A stretch of DNA of 64,000 nucleotides from Rhodalgimonas zhirmunskyi (GCA_030848925.1 JANFFA010000005.1:62001-126000); one strand, 5' to 3'; numbered from the stretch's first letter, positions 32,448-42,201 are shown. The notes: a model not told the origin generated them from the letters alone. Program-made: numbers and translations.

Positions 32448-33917
32448 ATGAGTGGTATCGTATCGCGGCAATTCGGAGTGCAGCGCATGGGGCGCAGGTT
32501 GCGGGCCGCAGTCGGCGCATTGGCCGTGTCTCTTGCCGTGGCGGGGACCGCGGTTCCGCAGGTGGCCTCGGCCGAATCGCTCGCTGATGCGATGGCCTCG
32601 GCTTATGAGCACAACGGGCTGATCGCCCAGAACCGCGCGGTCTTGCGCGCCGCCGACGAAGACGTGGCGCAGGCTGTTGCAGCGCTGCGCCCGATCGTGG
32701 CGTGGTCCGCAGACCTGACCCGGTCAAGTTACAAGTCCAGCGCTTATTCATCGACCTTTCGGCGCTATGTGACCGGCTGGTCGAACTCGACCGACGTCAC
32801 TCTCAGTATCGCCGTGTCGCTGCTGCTTTACGATTTCGGGGCGACGAAGCTGAACATCGATATCGCCAAGGAATCCGTTCTGGCAACGCGCCAAGCGCTG
32901 GTCGCGGCCGAGCAAAGTGTGCTGCTGCGCGCGGCTTCGGCCTATCTCGAAGTCAAACGCGCGAGTGAATTCGTCTCGCTCGGAGAGGCGAACGTGCGGG
33001 TGATCGGTGTTGAACTGCGCGCCGCGCGAGATCGATTCGAAGTGGGTGAAGTGACGCGCACTGACGTGTCGATCGCCGAAGCCAGCCTTGCAGCATCGCG
33101 CGCGGGGCTTGTGGCCAACCAAGGCACGCTTGAGCAGGCGGTTGAAGAATTCCGCGCCGCTGTTGGCCGCAAACCGGGGCGCATCGATGCGCTGCCGCCG
33201 CTGCCGCGCCTGCCCAAGACGTTGGATCAGGCCAAGGCAATTGCCCTGCGCAACCACCCCGATATGCTTCAGCTTCAACACAATGTCACGGTTACCGAGT
33301 TGGGGATTCTTGCCACGCAAGCGGCGATGAAACCCACGGTCAGCCTGAGTGGCTCTCTCACCCGGTCCGAGGATTTTGGCAATCCCGGTTTCACCTCGGG
33401 CGGCAGTATCGGGGTTGAACTTTCCGGGCCGATCTATGCCGGTGGTCAGTTGGCATCGCTCAAGCGCAAGGCGATTGCGCAGCGGGACCAGACCCGCGCG
33501 CTGCTACACCAAACGCAGGCCGCTGTGTCGCAGGCTGTCGGCAATGCCTGGGCCCAGATGCAAAGCGCCCGCGCCAGCCGCCGCGCCAGCGAAGAGCAGG
33601 TACGTGCCTCGCAAACCGCATTCCGCGGCGTGCGCGAAGAGGCCACCCTTGGCGCGCGCACCACGCTTGACGTGCTGAACGCAGAACAGGACCTGCTGAG
33701 CGCACGCAGCAACCTCGTTTCGTCGATCATCGACGAGCAGGCGGCGGCTTACCGGCTTCTGTCGGCGATGGGGCAGTTGACGGCAGACAAGCTGAACCTG
33801 CGGGTGCCGCGTTATGATCCGGCGGCCTATTATAACATGGTCAAGGATGCGCCCGCGCTCTATTCCAAGCAGGGTCAAAAGCTCGACCGGGTGCTCAAAA
33901 AGCTCGGAAAAGAGTGA
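32448..33917 (+). CDS. tolC: TolC-family outer-membrane efflux protein
   Basis: 489 residues with a long basic N-terminus and signal (LRAAVGALAVSLAVAGTAVP, cleavage near ASA-ES). Two structural repeats of the OEP family are visible, with long helical coiled-coil stretches around QALVAAEQSVLLRAASAYLE and RSNLVSSIIDEQAAAYRLLS. It forms the outer-membrane duct for tripartite efflux and type I secretion. The order pcm-tolC-popZ-like is typical of alphaproteobacteria. The start is preceded by AGGAGCAGG. Confidence 0.92.
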   Translation: MSGIVSRQFGVQRMGRRLRAAVGALAVSLAVAGTAVPQVASAESLADAMASAYEHNGLIAQNRAVLRAADEDVAQAVAALRPIVAWSADLTRSSYKSSAYSSTFRRYVTGWSNSTDVTLSIAVSLLLYDFGATKLNIDIAKESVLATRQALVAAEQSVLLRAASAYLEVKRASEFVSLGEANVRVIGVELRAARDRFEVGEVTRTDVSIAEASLAASRAGLVANQGTLEQAVEEFRAAVGRKPGRIDALPPLPRLPKTLDQAKAIALRNHPDMLQLQHNVTVTELGILATQAAMKPTVSLSGSLTRSEDFGNPGFTSGGSIGVELSGPIYAGGQLASLKRKAIAQRDQTRALLHQTQAAVSQAVGNAWAQMQSARASRRASEEQVRASQTAFRGVREEATLGARTTLDVLNAEQDLLSARSNLVSSIIDEQAAAYRLLSAMGQLTADKLNLRVPRYDPAAYYNMVKDAPALYSKQGQKLDRVLKKLGKE

Positions 33918-33990
33918 ATGCAAGCCTTCTTGTTGTCGGAATGGCCGCTCCGGGTTAAACTCGCGGTGAGGCGAGTAGTGGTATGACAAA

Positions 33991-35061
33991 ATGACTGACC
34001 CCATGACCAACATGGAAATCGAGGATGTGCTTTCGTCGATTCGGCGACTTGTGTCCGAAAATGCCCGTGGTGACAGCAAGCCAGAGGCCAGTAGCGCCTC
34101 AGACTCTGCGGAGCAGGGGCCGTCCGATGTGGATTCGAAAGCCGACACCAAAGCCCCCATGTTTACGTCTGTCCAAGGCGATTCGCGCCGGGAGGCGACC
34201 AACACGGCCAGCGAAGCCGTGGAACAGACCCTTGTTCTGACGCCGGCTTTGATGGTGTCGCAGTCGGACGAGGCTGAATTGGAGCCTGCCGTCGACGAGG
34301 CAGGGGACGCGCCGTATTCCGAGAGCGATAATGATGGTGAGCCCGATGTTGCGGACGCCAACGTCGTTTCACAAGAAGCTGTTGCAGCCGCGGTGAAAGA
34401 CGCGATCGAAGAGCATGTCGAAACAGCGGCCCAAGAGGCCAGAGAAGAGACGCTGCAGCTTGATGCGACCTTCCGCCATAGCGATCCCGAGGCCAGCGAT
34501 CTTGAAGATCGGATTGCCGGGCTTGAGGCGGCGGTGGCCGCGCGCGAAGACGATTGGGAACCTGACGGTATCTCGGAAAGTGACAATACGGCTGCGCCTG
34601 TCGATACGCTGACATGGGAAGATCACGACGAGGTTCACGGTCGAGGTTGGGAAAGCATCGAGGCGAATGAGGTGGAAGAAGCCGAATTCGTTGATGAAAG
34701 TGCTGCTGCCCTGTCCGAGGACGGGGACGAGGCGCAGATGGCTGAACCGGCGTTTCCTTCCGGGGATGAGGCCAAATTGGCAGCCTTGGCGAGTTTGATG
34801 GATGCGGCGCGCAAGGGAACGGAAACCGACCCCGCGACCGAAACATCCACACCTGCCGCCACCGAAAGTGACAACGACGCGCCAGCCAGTTTTCTGGGCG
34901 AGAATGACGCTGTGCTTGATGAAGAAATGCTGCGCGAACTCGTGGCCGAGATCGTTCGGCAAGAGCTGCAGGGCAGTCTTGGTGAAAGAATCACCCGCAA
35001 CGTGCGCAAGCTTGTCCGCCGTGAGATTCACCGCGCTCTGACCGCGCGGGATATGGACTGA
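33991..35061 (+). CDS. PopZ-like polar organising protein (DUF2497 type)
   Basis: 356 residues. The N-terminal segment TNMEIEDVLSSIRRLVSEN and the C-terminal helical segment (MLRELVAEIVRQEL ... VRKLVRREIHRAL) match the two conserved ends of PopZ/DUF2497 proteins. Between them is a long, acidic, low-complexity linker of about 250 residues rich in D, E, A and S, as in PopZ. PopZ forms polymeric hubs at the cell pole that hold the chromosome and signalling proteins. Position directly after tolC supports this; in Caulobacter popZ lies before valS, but here valS is 12 kb away. Function in this organism is inferred. Confidence 0.75.
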   Translation: MTDPMTNMEIEDVLSSIRRLVSENARGDSKPEASSASDSAEQGPSDVDSKADTKAPMFTSVQGDSRREATNTASEAVEQTLVLTPALMVSQSDEAELEPAVDEAGDAPYSESDNDGEPDVADANVVSQEAVAAAVKDAIEEHVETAAQEAREETLQLDATFRHSDPEASDLEDRIAGLEAAVAAREDDWEPDGISESDNTAAPVDTLTWEDHDEVHGRGWESIEANEVEEAEFVDESAAALSEDGDEAQMAEPAFPSGDEAKLAALASLMDAARKGTETDPATETSTPAATESDNDAPASFLGENDAVLDEEMLRELVAEIVRQELQGSLGERITRNVRKLVRREIHRALTARDMD

Positions 35062-35102
35062 GCCTGTCCTGATCCGGTCTGTGGGCGAACGCCCGCGCCG
35101 CG

Positions 35103-36581
35103 TCAGCGGGCGCTGATCTCCAGCAACTTGTCGAGATCGAAATACGCTTCGACATGGGCGGCCAGCCGGTCGAGCGTGGCATCGACCGTGTCATCATAGG
35201 CCAGCGCCGATTGCACCCCGAGCCCGGCGAGGAACGCTTTGCGAAACGCATCGGAGCGAAAAATCCCGTGCAGGTAGCAGCCCATCACATGGCCGTTGGC
35301 CGAGGCCGCGCCTTCTGGGGCGCCCTCCACCGTGAGCCATGCGCGGGCGCAATCGGGCCCTTGGGTGCGCCCGAGGTGGATCTCGTAGCCGCTGAGCGCG
35401 GCGCCGCTCGCGCTGTGGTAGGCATTTCTCAGCGCCAGCGTCTTGGACGGGCCGAGAACGGTTTCCACGTCGAGATGCCCGAGGCCGGGCGCGTGGGTGG
35501 CGGGGCCTTCGACCCCTTCGGGATCGGCGACCTTGCGCCCGAGCATCTGATAGCCGCCGCATAGCCCAAGGGCATGCCCTCCGCGCCGCAGATGCGCGGA
35601 CAGGTCAATATCCCACCCCTCGGCGCGCATGAAGGCAAGGTCGGCCAACGTTGATTTTGAACCGGGCAAAAGGATCAGCGTGGCGTCCGCGGGAAGCGGC
35701 TGCCCTGGGTCGACGATCACGAGATTAACGCCCGGTTCGGCGGCCAGCGGATCGAGATCGTCGAAATTCGAAATATGCGGTAGGCGGGGCACGGCGATTG
35801 TCAGCCCGCCGTCGCGCGGGGCGGCTCGTAGATCAAGCGCATCCTCGGCGGGCAAACGCCACGCCGCGCCGAACCACGGCAAAACGCCAAGCGAAGGCCA
35901 GTCGGTATGCTGTTCAATCGCCCGCAGGCCGTCATCGAACAGGCGCAGGTCGCCGCGAAACTTGTTTAAGGCAAAACCCCGGATCAGGGCGTTGTCTTCG
36001 CGCGATAGAACAGCCTTGGTGCCGACGATCTGTGCGATGACACCGCCGCGATCAATATCCCCGACAAGGATCACCGGGGTCTGGCTGGCGACGGCGAAGC
36101 CCATGTTGGCAATGTCGCCTTGGCGCAGGTTGACCTCGGCGGGCGAACCGGCGCCTTCGACCACGGTGATATCCGCGTTTTGCGACAGGCGTTCGAAGCT
36201 TTCCATCACCGGAGTCAGAAGGCTTTGGCGATCGCGTGTGAAATTCCGCGCCTTGAGGTGGCCGGCGAACTGCCCTTGCACGATCACCTGCGCGCCGGTG
36301 TCGCTTTCGGGTTTCAGCAGGACCGGGTTCATGTCTGAAACGGGATCGCGCCGTGCCGCCATCGCTTGGAGCGCCTGCGCGCGGCCGATCTCTCCGCCAT
36401 CGACGGTGACGGCGGCGTTGTTCGACATATTCTGGGGTTTGAACGGCGCAACGCTTAGTCCGCGATTGGCCAGCGCGCGGGCGATCCCGGCGACAAGCGT
36501 GGATTTTCCGACGTTCGAGCCGGTGCCCTGGATCATAATTGCGGGTGTCTTGCGCATCGCGGACCTGACATCTGGGGCCAT
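35103..36581 (-). CDS. cobQ: Cobyric acid synthase
   Basis: 492 residues. The N-terminal ATP domain has [20 protein letters not shown]; the C-terminal glutamine amidotransferase domain has the nucleophile in [11 protein letters not shown] and a histidine in [11 protein letters not shown]. It amidates four carboxylates of adenosyl-cobyrinic acid a,c-diamide in B12 synthesis. ATG at 36581 is used; ATG at 36557 (MRKTP) is a possible alternative. No other cobalamin genes are adjacent. It converges with the popZ-like gene. Confidence 0.93.
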   Translation of the reverse strand: MAPDVRSAMRKTPAIMIQGTGSNVGKSTLVAGIARALANRGLSVAPFKPQNMSNNAAVTVDGGEIGRAQALQAMAARRDPVSDMNPVLLKPESDTGAQVIVQGQFAGHLKARNFTRDRQSLLTPVMESFERLSQNADITVVEGAGSPAEVNLRQGDIANMGFAVASQTPVILVGDIDRGGVIAQIVGTKAVLSREDNALIRGFALNKFRGDLRLFDDGLRAIEQHTDWPSLGVLPWFGAAWRLPAEDALDLRAAPRDGGLTIAVPRLPHISNFDDLDPLAAEPGVNLVIVDPGQPLPADATLILLPGSKSTLADLAFMRAEGWDIDLSAHLRRGGHALGLCGGYQMLGRKVADPEGVEGPATHAPGLGHLDVETVLGPSKTLALRNAYHSASGAALSGYEIHLGRTQGPDCARAWLTVEGAPEGAASANGHVMGCYLHGIFRSDAFRKAFLAGLGVQSALAYDDTVDATLDRLAAHVEAYFDLDKLLEISAR

Positions 36582-36599
36582 TCACCAACCCCTGAAACG

Positions 36600-36639
36600 G
36601 GAAACCGGCCCCCGTTACAAAAACGGGAACCGGTTTTCG
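36600..36639 (-). terminator. Terminator after the small conserved gene
   Basis: A long imperfect hairpin built from GAAACCGG and CCCGTT paired with AACGGG and CCGGTTTTC, lying between the 36679-36999 gene and cobQ. It is nearly symmetric, so it could end transcripts in either direction. Confidence 0.6.
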
Positions 36640-36678
36640 ATCTAGTCAGAGGCCGCGTCTGAGCGGCCCCTAAGCGGT

Positions 36679-36999
36679 TCAGGCAGCTTCGGCCTGGGCA
36701 GCAGCGTTGCGACGCTCGCTCTCTTCGCGCGACAGCGCGACAGAGGTACGAACACCTTTTCCGACGAATTCCATCAGACCGTTCACAACCCGTTCGTTCG
36801 GGTCGATCCCTGCACAAGACAGGACTTCACGGCCATCGCGCGAGCGCGCCCAGCGGGCGATCTGCTCAGGGCCGTTTCCATATTTCTTGTCATCGGCGAT
36901 AGCATCGTCGAGAGCAGCCAGCACAACGGCTGCAAACAGTTTACGCGCACGATTGCCTTGCTCGTTATTGAAGGCTGTGCCGTCAACGAAATCTTTCAT
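36679..36999 (-). CDS. Conserved small protein (DUF6280-like)
   Basis: 106 residues: MKDFVDGTAFNNEQGNRARK at the N-terminus, a helical middle with ARWARSRDGREVLSCAGIDP, and an alanine/glutamate-rich tail. No enzyme motif is visible. I associate this sequence with small Rhodobacterales proteins listed as DUF6280, but that is from memory. It is a single-gene unit between efp (divergent) and cobQ, followed by its own terminator. The conserved appearance and good coding bias make it a real gene of unknown function. Confidence 0.75.
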   Translation of the reverse strand: MKDFVDGTAFNNEQGNRARKLFAAVVLAALDDAIADDKKYGNGPEQIARWARSRDGREVLSCAGIDPNERVVNGLMEFVGKGVRTSVALSREESERRNAAAQAEAA

Positions 37000-37214
37000 G
37001 TTTCGTCCTTTGTTATTGCTCTTGAACTTCCGGCGTGAGGCTTCTTATGACGACTATTTGTTGATTCGGATAGGGCCAAAACGCATAGCTTTCATGCGTT
37101 AAATGCATATCTTTTCGATCGAATCCACGATATTTCGTCTCCTTGCCCTCGGCATGAACGCCAGATATAGGTGCAGCCAAACTCCGATCAACCTTTTGCC
37201 ATGGTTTTGACACA

Positions 37215-37778
37215 ATGCCCAAGATCAACGGAAACGAGATCCGCCCCGGAAACGTCCTTGAACACAACGGTGGCCTTTGGGCCGCGGTGAAGGTCGACCA
37301 CGTCAAGCCCGGTAAGGGCGGTGCATTCGCACAGGTCGAGCTTAAGAACCTACGTAACGGCACAAAGCTTAACGAAAGGTTTAGAAGCGCCGACAAAGTT
37401 GAGCGTGTGCGGCTTGAACAGAAAGACCAGCAGTTCCTTTACGAGAGTGACGGCATGCTGATCTTCATGGACGCCGAGACTTACGAACAGATCGAGCTTC
37501 CGGCCGATCTTCTGGGCGAACGTCGTCCGTTCCTGCAGGACGGCATGACCATCCAGATCGAGTTCCATGAAAGCGAGGCGCTGAACGCGTCGCTGCCACA
37601 GAAAGTCGTCTGCAAAGTCGAAGAGACCGAGCCAGTGGTGAAGGGCCAGACTGCGGCCAACAGCTTCAAACCGGCGATACTCGACAATGGTGTCAAGGTG
37701 ATGGTGCCGCCCTTCGTGGGGCCGGGCGAAGATATCATCGTCGACACGCTGGCGATGGAATATACGGCGCGCGCCTGA
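37215..37778 (+). CDS. efp: Elongation factor P
   Basis: 187 residues, the standard EF-P length. The N-terminal KOW-like domain starts [20 protein letters not shown]. The loop that is modified in many bacteria reads [10 protein letters not shown], with the lysine at the tip (G-K-G). The C-terminal domain ends with [20 protein letters not shown]. It rescues ribosomes stalled at polyproline. No epmA/epmB gene is nearby. A clear terminator follows. Confidence 0.97.
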   Translation: MPKINGNEIRPGNVLEHNGGLWAAVKVDHVKPGKGGAFAQVELKNLRNGTKLNERFRSADKVERVRLEQKDQQFLYESDGMLIFMDAETYEQIELPADLLGERRPFLQDGMTIQIEFHESEALNASLPQKVVCKVEETEPVVKGQTAANSFKPAILDNGVKVMVPPFVGPGEDIIVDTLAMEYTARA

Positions 37779-37805
37779 TCCATTTCATGCTTTTGCAAGA
37801 ATTTG

Positions 37806-37838
37806 CCCCGCCCGGCGTGCTGCCGAGGCGGGGATTTT
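37806..37838 (+). terminator. Rho-independent terminator of efp
   Basis: CCCCGCC (37806-37812) pairs with GGCGGGG (37827-37833), followed by ATTTTCG. It lies 28 bp after the efp stop. Confidence 0.85.
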
Positions 37839-38197
37839 CGTACGGAGTGTCACCCTGTTTAATGTCTTGGGGAAGCTGGCCAGTGTTTTCCCCTCACCCA
37901 CGCCGCGCCAATGCGGCAAGGTCATCTTGCCCGGGATGCGATGGCACGGGGGCGCTGGGGCAGGCCCAATAGGGACTGCTTCAGGCCAAAGAGCCGGTCC
38001 TTTCGGTTCCATATTGGGGATTTAACGAGTGCAATGCGTCGCTGGTTCGCGGCGGCCTCTTGCTGCCCGAGTGTCCCGGGTTCGTGGTTGTGTTAAGTGC
38101 GTAGTTTTACCAGTGCCCTGTTTGTGATGTAGCGAGTAACCACGGGTTTACCTTAGTGATGCGGGCGAGTGATCGGAAATCCGGCCTCGCCCATTTT
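37839..38197 (+). ncRNA. Gene-free interval ending in an orphan terminator; candidate small RNA
   Basis: No credible reading frame exists in this stretch. It contains stems such as GGGGAA (37869-37874) / TTCCCC (37888-37893) and ends with a good plus-strand terminator: GGGCGAG (38163-38169) with CTCGCCC (38186-38192) and an inner CGG-aaat-CCG stem, followed by ATTTTTAT. efp already has its own terminator upstream, so this one needs another transcript. It does not resemble SRP RNA, RNase P, tmRNA or 6S by their conserved cores. Confidence 0.35.
38163..38197 (+). terminator. Orphan plus-strand terminator
   Basis: GGGCGAG/CTCGCCC stem with an inner 3-bp stem and a following ATTTTT. There is no gene on the plus strand between the efp terminator and this hairpin, and the T-run is on the plus side only, so it does not serve the minus-strand ygfZ gene. 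Confidence 0.7.
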
Positions 38198-38232
38198 TAT
38201 GCGCCCGGGTTTATGTATCCGCGCATCGGTGC

Positions 38233-38976
38233 TCAGAGCGCGTCTTTTTCCCAAGTCACCGTAACATCGCCCGCCATCAACCCAGCCTCGGCGCGATCAT
38301 AGCGCAGATAGGCCAGCGCGTGATCGCCGGAAACGGTATGCACCGTGCCCGCCGTCTTGCCATTGGCCGTCAATTCGGTGCCGGGGGCGACGGGGCCGGA
38401 AAGGCGGATTCGACCCAACCCCTTGCGCAGTTCGGTCTTGTGCTTCATCCGCGCTGTCACCTCTTGGCCCACGTAGCAGCCCTTGCGGAAGTCGACGCCG
38501 TGCAGCCGCTCGAACCCCATTTCGAGGATAAAGCTGTCGGGGGTCAGTTCGATGCCGGTTTCGGGGATGACATGGGCCACGCGCAGGGCGGCCCAATCCG
38601 TCGTGTCGTCCGTCTGCGGCGTATCGCGATAAGCCCGCCAGCCGAGTGTGGGATGGCGCGGATCGGCAAAGCCATCCTCGGGCGCGGCATCTGTACCGCG
38701 ATGCAGGTGCAGGGCGGTCTCTTCGATCGCGACGTCGGCGCGCAGCTTGTACATCGAAAGCCGCTGCACAGTCGCGGGCGCAATCGTGGCGTCGATATCC
38801 AGCAGAATTGCGTCACCGGCGGGGGCGAGGAAGAAATCGGCAAGGTACTTGCCCTGCGGGGTCAGAAGCGCCGCATAAACCAGACCGTTCGCAAGATGGC
38901 GGACGTCGTTGCTGACCAGCCCTTGCAGGAAATGCTCTCGTTCTGGGCCGGTGATCCGATAGATGGCGCGTTTCAT
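38233..38976 (-). CDS. ygfZ: Folate-binding Fe-S cluster assembly protein YgfZ/CAF17
   Basis: 247 residues from the ATG at 38976 (MKRAIYRITGPEREHF); a longer frame upstream has no family similarity. The diagnostic motif RKGCYVGQEVTARMKHK contains the conserved cysteine of the K-G-C-Y-x-G-Q-E signature. The protein uses folate in maintaining or repairing Fe-S enzymes. It is monocistronic and divergent from a glycosyltransferase gene. Confidence 0.93.
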   Translation of the reverse strand: MKRAIYRITGPEREHFLQGLVSNDVRHLANGLVYAALLTPQGKYLADFFLAPAGDAILLDIDATIAPATVQRLSMYKLRADVAIEETALHLHRGTDAAPEDGFADPRHPTLGWRAYRDTPQTDDTTDWAALRVAHVIPETGIELTPDSFILEMGFERLHGVDFRKGCYVGQEVTARMKHKTELRKGLGRIRLSGPVAPGTELTANGKTAGTVHTVSGDHALAYLRYDRAEAGLMAGDVTVTWEKDAL

Positions 38977-39042
38977 AAAATTTCCCCTTTCGCGTTCCCT
39001 CGTAATATATAGACGGCGACACGCGATTACAGGGGATGATGG

Positions 39043-39729
39043 ATGAGTGCCAGCGTATCGGTTGTGATCCCGGTTCTGAACGGGGCTGCCGCGCTTCCCG
39101 CAACGCTTTCGGCGTTGATGGAGGGGCTGATGACGGGGGTGATCAAGGAATTGGTTGTCGCCGATGGCGGCTCGTCCGACGCGACGCTCGACGTGGCCGA
39201 TGAGGCGGGGGCGCATATCGTGACGGCGCGCGCGTCGCGCGGGGCGCAGTTGCGCGCGGGCATGGCCAAGGCGCGGGGCGAATGGTTGCTGGTGCTGCAC
39301 GCCGATACCGTGCTGGCGCCGGGCTGGTCAGAGGCGGTGCTGGCCCATATGGACGACGCGCCGGGCAAGGCGGGGTATTTCCGGCTGCGCTTCGATCAAG
39401 GCGGGCTTTGGCCCGCTTGGGTTGCGGGCTGGGCTAACCTGCGGGCGCGGATGCTGGGCCTGCCGTTCGGCGATCAGGGGCTGTTGATCAGCCGCGCGCT
39501 TTACGAACGTATCGGCGGCTATGATGACATTCCGCTGATGGAGGATGTCGCGATTGCCCGTGCGTTGGGCCGTGGGCGGCTTGGGATGCTGCCCGCTACT
39601 GCCCGGACAAGCGCCGCCAGATACGTTTCAGAAGGCTGGATTCGTCGCGGTGTGCGGAACCTCGGGCTGCAGCTTCGCTTTCTTTTCGGCGCCGAACCTG
39701 AGCGGCTCGCACAACGCTATCGGCGCTAG
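39043..39729 (+). CDS. Family 2 glycosyltransferase (TIGR04283-like)
   Basis: 228 residues with the GT-A start VSVVIPVLNGAAALPATL, the nucleotide-sugar aspartates in VVADGGSSDAT and VLHADTVLAPGW, and GDQGLLISRALYERIGGY followed by the acceptor-side MEDVAIARAL. Similar proteins are labelled TIGR04283 arsenosugar-type glycosyltransferases, though the partner genes of that pathway are not next to it. Its last 134 bp overlap the 3' end of the opposing ABC exporter gene. Confidence 0.88.
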   Translation: MSASVSVVIPVLNGAAALPATLSALMEGLMTGVIKELVVADGGSSDATLDVADEAGAHIVTARASRGAQLRAGMAKARGEWLLVLHADTVLAPGWSEAVLAHMDDAPGKAGYFRLRFDQGGLWPAWVAGWANLRARMLGLPFGDQGLLISRALYERIGGYDDIPLMEDVAIARALGRGRLGMLPATARTSAARYVSEGWIRRGVRNLGLQLRFLFGAEPERLAQRYRR

Positions 39730-41512
39730 GGCCGCTGTCGCGGAATTGCAGGTCGTGCAGCCGCGCATATAGCCCGCCACGGTCCATCAGTTCGGCATGC
39801 GGGCCCTGATCGACGACTGTGCCGCGCTCCATCACCACGATCTTGTCGGCATGACGCACGGTGGAAAGCCGGTGCGCGATCACGATCGTGGTGCGCCCTT
39901 CCGACAAACGATCGAGCGCTTCTTGCACCACCTTTTCGGATTCCGCATCGAGCGCCGATGTCGCCTCGTCCAGCAGCAGGATCGGTGTGTCGCGCAGAAG
40001 CGCGCGGGCGATGGCCACACGCTGGCGCTGCCCCCCCGACAGGGCCGAGCCGCGCGGGCCGACGGGCGTATCAAGCCCCTTTTCCAGCTTGGGCAGGAAG
40101 TCCGAGACATGCGCGGCCTTGAGCACCTCTTGCAACTGTTCGTCCGAAATATCCGTGCGACCCAGAAGGATGTTCTCGCGCAGCGTTTCGTCGAACAGAG
40201 CGGGGTCCTGACTGACCACCGAGAACAGGTTGCGCAGGTCGTGCAGGTTCATCTCGTTGACCGCAACGCCGCCGATGGTGATGTGGCCTTCTTGCGGGTC
40301 GATCAACCGGGTGAGCAGGTTGAAGATCGTCGATTTCCCGGCGCCCGATGGGCCGACAAGCGCGGTGGTTTGCCCCGGCTCGCAGGTCAGCGTCAGCCCG
40401 TCGAGAACCCGCGTTTCACCATAGGAGAGCTGCACGTCCTGCATCGAAATTCCCGGCACGCCGTCAGGCGCGGGTTTGGGCATTTTGGGCGAGGTGATCG
40501 TGGGCTGCACGTCCATCAGCTCCTTGATCCGCTCGATCCCCGAGGCAGCCACCTGCCATAGCCCGGCCAGCGCGCCCATACGGCGCAGCGGCTCAAAGGC
40601 AAAGCCGATGGCGGTAAAGAAGGACATGAATTCCCCGACCGTTTTTTCGCCGGAAATGATCTCACCCCCTCCGAACCAGAGCACGCCGAAAAAGCCAAGA
40701 CCGGCCATCACGTCGACAAGCCCCGGGATCGTCGCCGCCCCGGCCACCGAGCGCACCTGTGCGCGCACCAGATCATCGGAAAGCGCGCGGTAGCGATCCG
40801 ATTGATACTGTTCGAGCCGGTTGAGCTTCACCGGGATGATGCCGTGGAACACCTCGTCCAGCCGGGTTGCCAGCCGGGCCCCCAGATCGCGCGCCTCGCG
40901 GGCACGGGCGCGCACGAATTTTTGCACCAGCTGGCTGGGCGCCACGAGGATCGGCGCGCCGATCAACGCCACCAGCGTCCAGCGCCAGTCGACCGAGATC
41001 GCCACGCCCATCAGCACGACCAGAGAGATCACATCGCGTCCGATGCCGGTCATCAGGCTGGGCCATGCCGTGTTGATGGCCTGCACGTCGGTCTGCACCC
41101 GCTGGATCAAAAATCCGGGGGGATGGGCCTGATGAAACGGGCCGTCCTGCCGCATCGTGTGTTCGAGCAGGTCGCGGCGCATGTCGGCGGTGGCGTTCTG
41201 CGAAATATAGGCCACAGTTGTTTTCTGCGCCGCCCCGGCCAGCGCCCGGATGATAAAGATCGCCAGCACCCCAAGGCCAACCCAGAACAGTGCGGCGCGG
41301 TCGCCTTGGGTGAACACCTGATCGAACATCGGCTTCATCATCAGCGCGAGCGCGCCCTGCATGCTGCCTTCGATCGCCATGAACAGGACCGACAGCATCA
41401 CAAGGCCAAGGTGCTGGCGCAGGTAGCCACGCCAGAGCCACGCGATCAACGGGCGCGAAGAGGTATGTGCCTCGGGCGTCGGTTTGGGGGCTGTGGGTTT
41501 GGCCGCGCTCAT
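39596..41512 (-). CDS. MsbA-like ABC exporter (fused membrane and ATPase domains)
   Basis: 638 residues. Six membrane helices (about 35-330) are followed by a nucleotide-binding domain with GPSGAGKSTIFNLL, LSGGQRQRVAIARALL and ILLLDEATSALDAESE and the H-loop VIAHRLSTV. It is a half-transporter that would homodimerise and export lipid or drug-like molecules, possibly lipid A core as MsbA. The C-terminal 45 residues beyond the ATPase are basic and lie antisense to the glycosyltransferase gene. It begins in an ATGA overlap with the phosphatase gene. Confidence 0.92.
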   Translation of the reverse strand: MSAAKPTAPKPTPEAHTSSRPLIAWLWRGYLRQHLGLVMLSVLFMAIEGSMQGALALMMKPMFDQVFTQGDRAALFWVGLGVLAIFIIRALAGAAQKTTVAYISQNATADMRRDLLEHTMRQDGPFHQAHPPGFLIQRVQTDVQAINTAWPSLMTGIGRDVISLVVLMGVAISVDWRWTLVALIGAPILVAPSQLVQKFVRARAREARDLGARLATRLDEVFHGIIPVKLNRLEQYQSDRYRALSDDLVRAQVRSVAGAATIPGLVDVMAGLGFFGVLWFGGGEIISGEKTVGEFMSFFTAIGFAFEPLRRMGALAGLWQVAASGIERIKELMDVQPTITSPKMPKPAPDGVPGISMQDVQLSYGETRVLDGLTLTCEPGQTTALVGPSGAGKSTIFNLLTRLIDPQEGHITIGGVAVNEMNLHDLRNLFSVVSQDPALFDETLRENILLGRTDISDEQLQEVLKAAHVSDFLPKLEKGLDTPVGPRGSALSGGQRQRVAIARALLRDTPILLLDEATSALDAESEKVVQEALDRLSEGRTTIVIAHRLSTVRHADKIVVMERGTVVDQGPHAELMDRGGLYARLHDLQFRDSGPSADSVVRAAQVRRRKESEAAARGSAHRDESSLLKRIWRRLSGQ

Positions 41513-42201
41513 GCTGTGCCCCCGCGTCTCTTGGCATCAAAAGCGCGTTGCAGCGCCTCGGCGTCGTAGGTGTTTTCCACCCACGCTTCAAAGCCTACGC
41601 CACTCGCCTTCTGGGCGGTCTCGTAGGCATCAAGGAACGCGTCGATGATCCCGGTCTTTGTCCACTTCAGGTGCACGAAGCGCAGCGAAAGCATGCGCCG
41701 CGCACGCGAAACGGGCGCGCCTTCGATCGCCAGCAGATAGACCGCCGAGGCAAGGCTGGCCCGGTCGGCGCCGGATTTGCAATGCATCAGGAAGGGTTTC
41801 TCGATCCGGCGGAAGGCGGCAATCAGGTCGAGCAGCGATTGTCTCTCTGGTGCGTTCCGCGCGGCCAGCGGCACGATCACCAGGTCGAGTCCAAGTTCGG
41901 CGCAGCTTTCCTCTTCGAACAGGCGCGGCGGTTCAAGCATCTGACCGCGCAGGAACAGCACGGTTTTCAGCCCGAGCCGATCCTTGAGCCGGGCAAGGCG
42001 GGCATGCGTGGGCTGGTTGGAGCGCCAGACGCCGGGTGCCACCTGCGCCAGGTTGGACCAGGGAATCCGAACGAATTCATGATCATACCACAGCATGAAG
42101 GCGCGCGCGCGGCGGCGGCCATCCGGTGTGGTGATATCGCCCGCCTTCAGCCGATCGCTTCGCGCGCGGCTTGCAGTTTTGAGGCGGTTGAAAATGCTCA
42201 T
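41509..42201 (-). CDS. Tyrosine/dual-specificity phosphatase-like protein
   Basis: About 230 residues from ATG 42201; starts at 42219 and 42243 are possible, and none has a good ribosome site. The active-site P-loop HCKSGADRAS fits the C-x5-R phosphatase signature, and an upstream region with APGVWRSNQPTHARLARL is typical of the bacterial DSP-type family. It probably dephosphorylates a protein or lipid-linked phosphate. Its stop overlaps the start of the MsbA-like exporter (ATGA), so the two are co-translated, hinting at a shared envelope role. Confidence 0.85.
   Translation of the reverse strand: MSIFNRLKTASRARSDRLKAGDITTPDGRRRARAFMLWYDHEFVRIPWSNLAQVAPGVWRSNQPTHARLARLKDRLGLKTVLFLRGQMLEPPRLFEEESCAELGLDLVIVPLAARNAPERQSLLDLIAAFRRIEKPFLMHCKSGADRASLASAVYLLAIEGAPVSRARRMLSLRFVHLKWTKTGIIDAFLDAYETAQKASGVGFEAWVENTYDAEALQRAFDAKRRGGTA

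Noticed and set aside
37839..38197. SRP RNA, tmRNA, RNase P RNA or 6S RNA in the gap after efp
   Set aside because: None of their conserved core sequences is present; only a generic small-RNA candidate can be supported.
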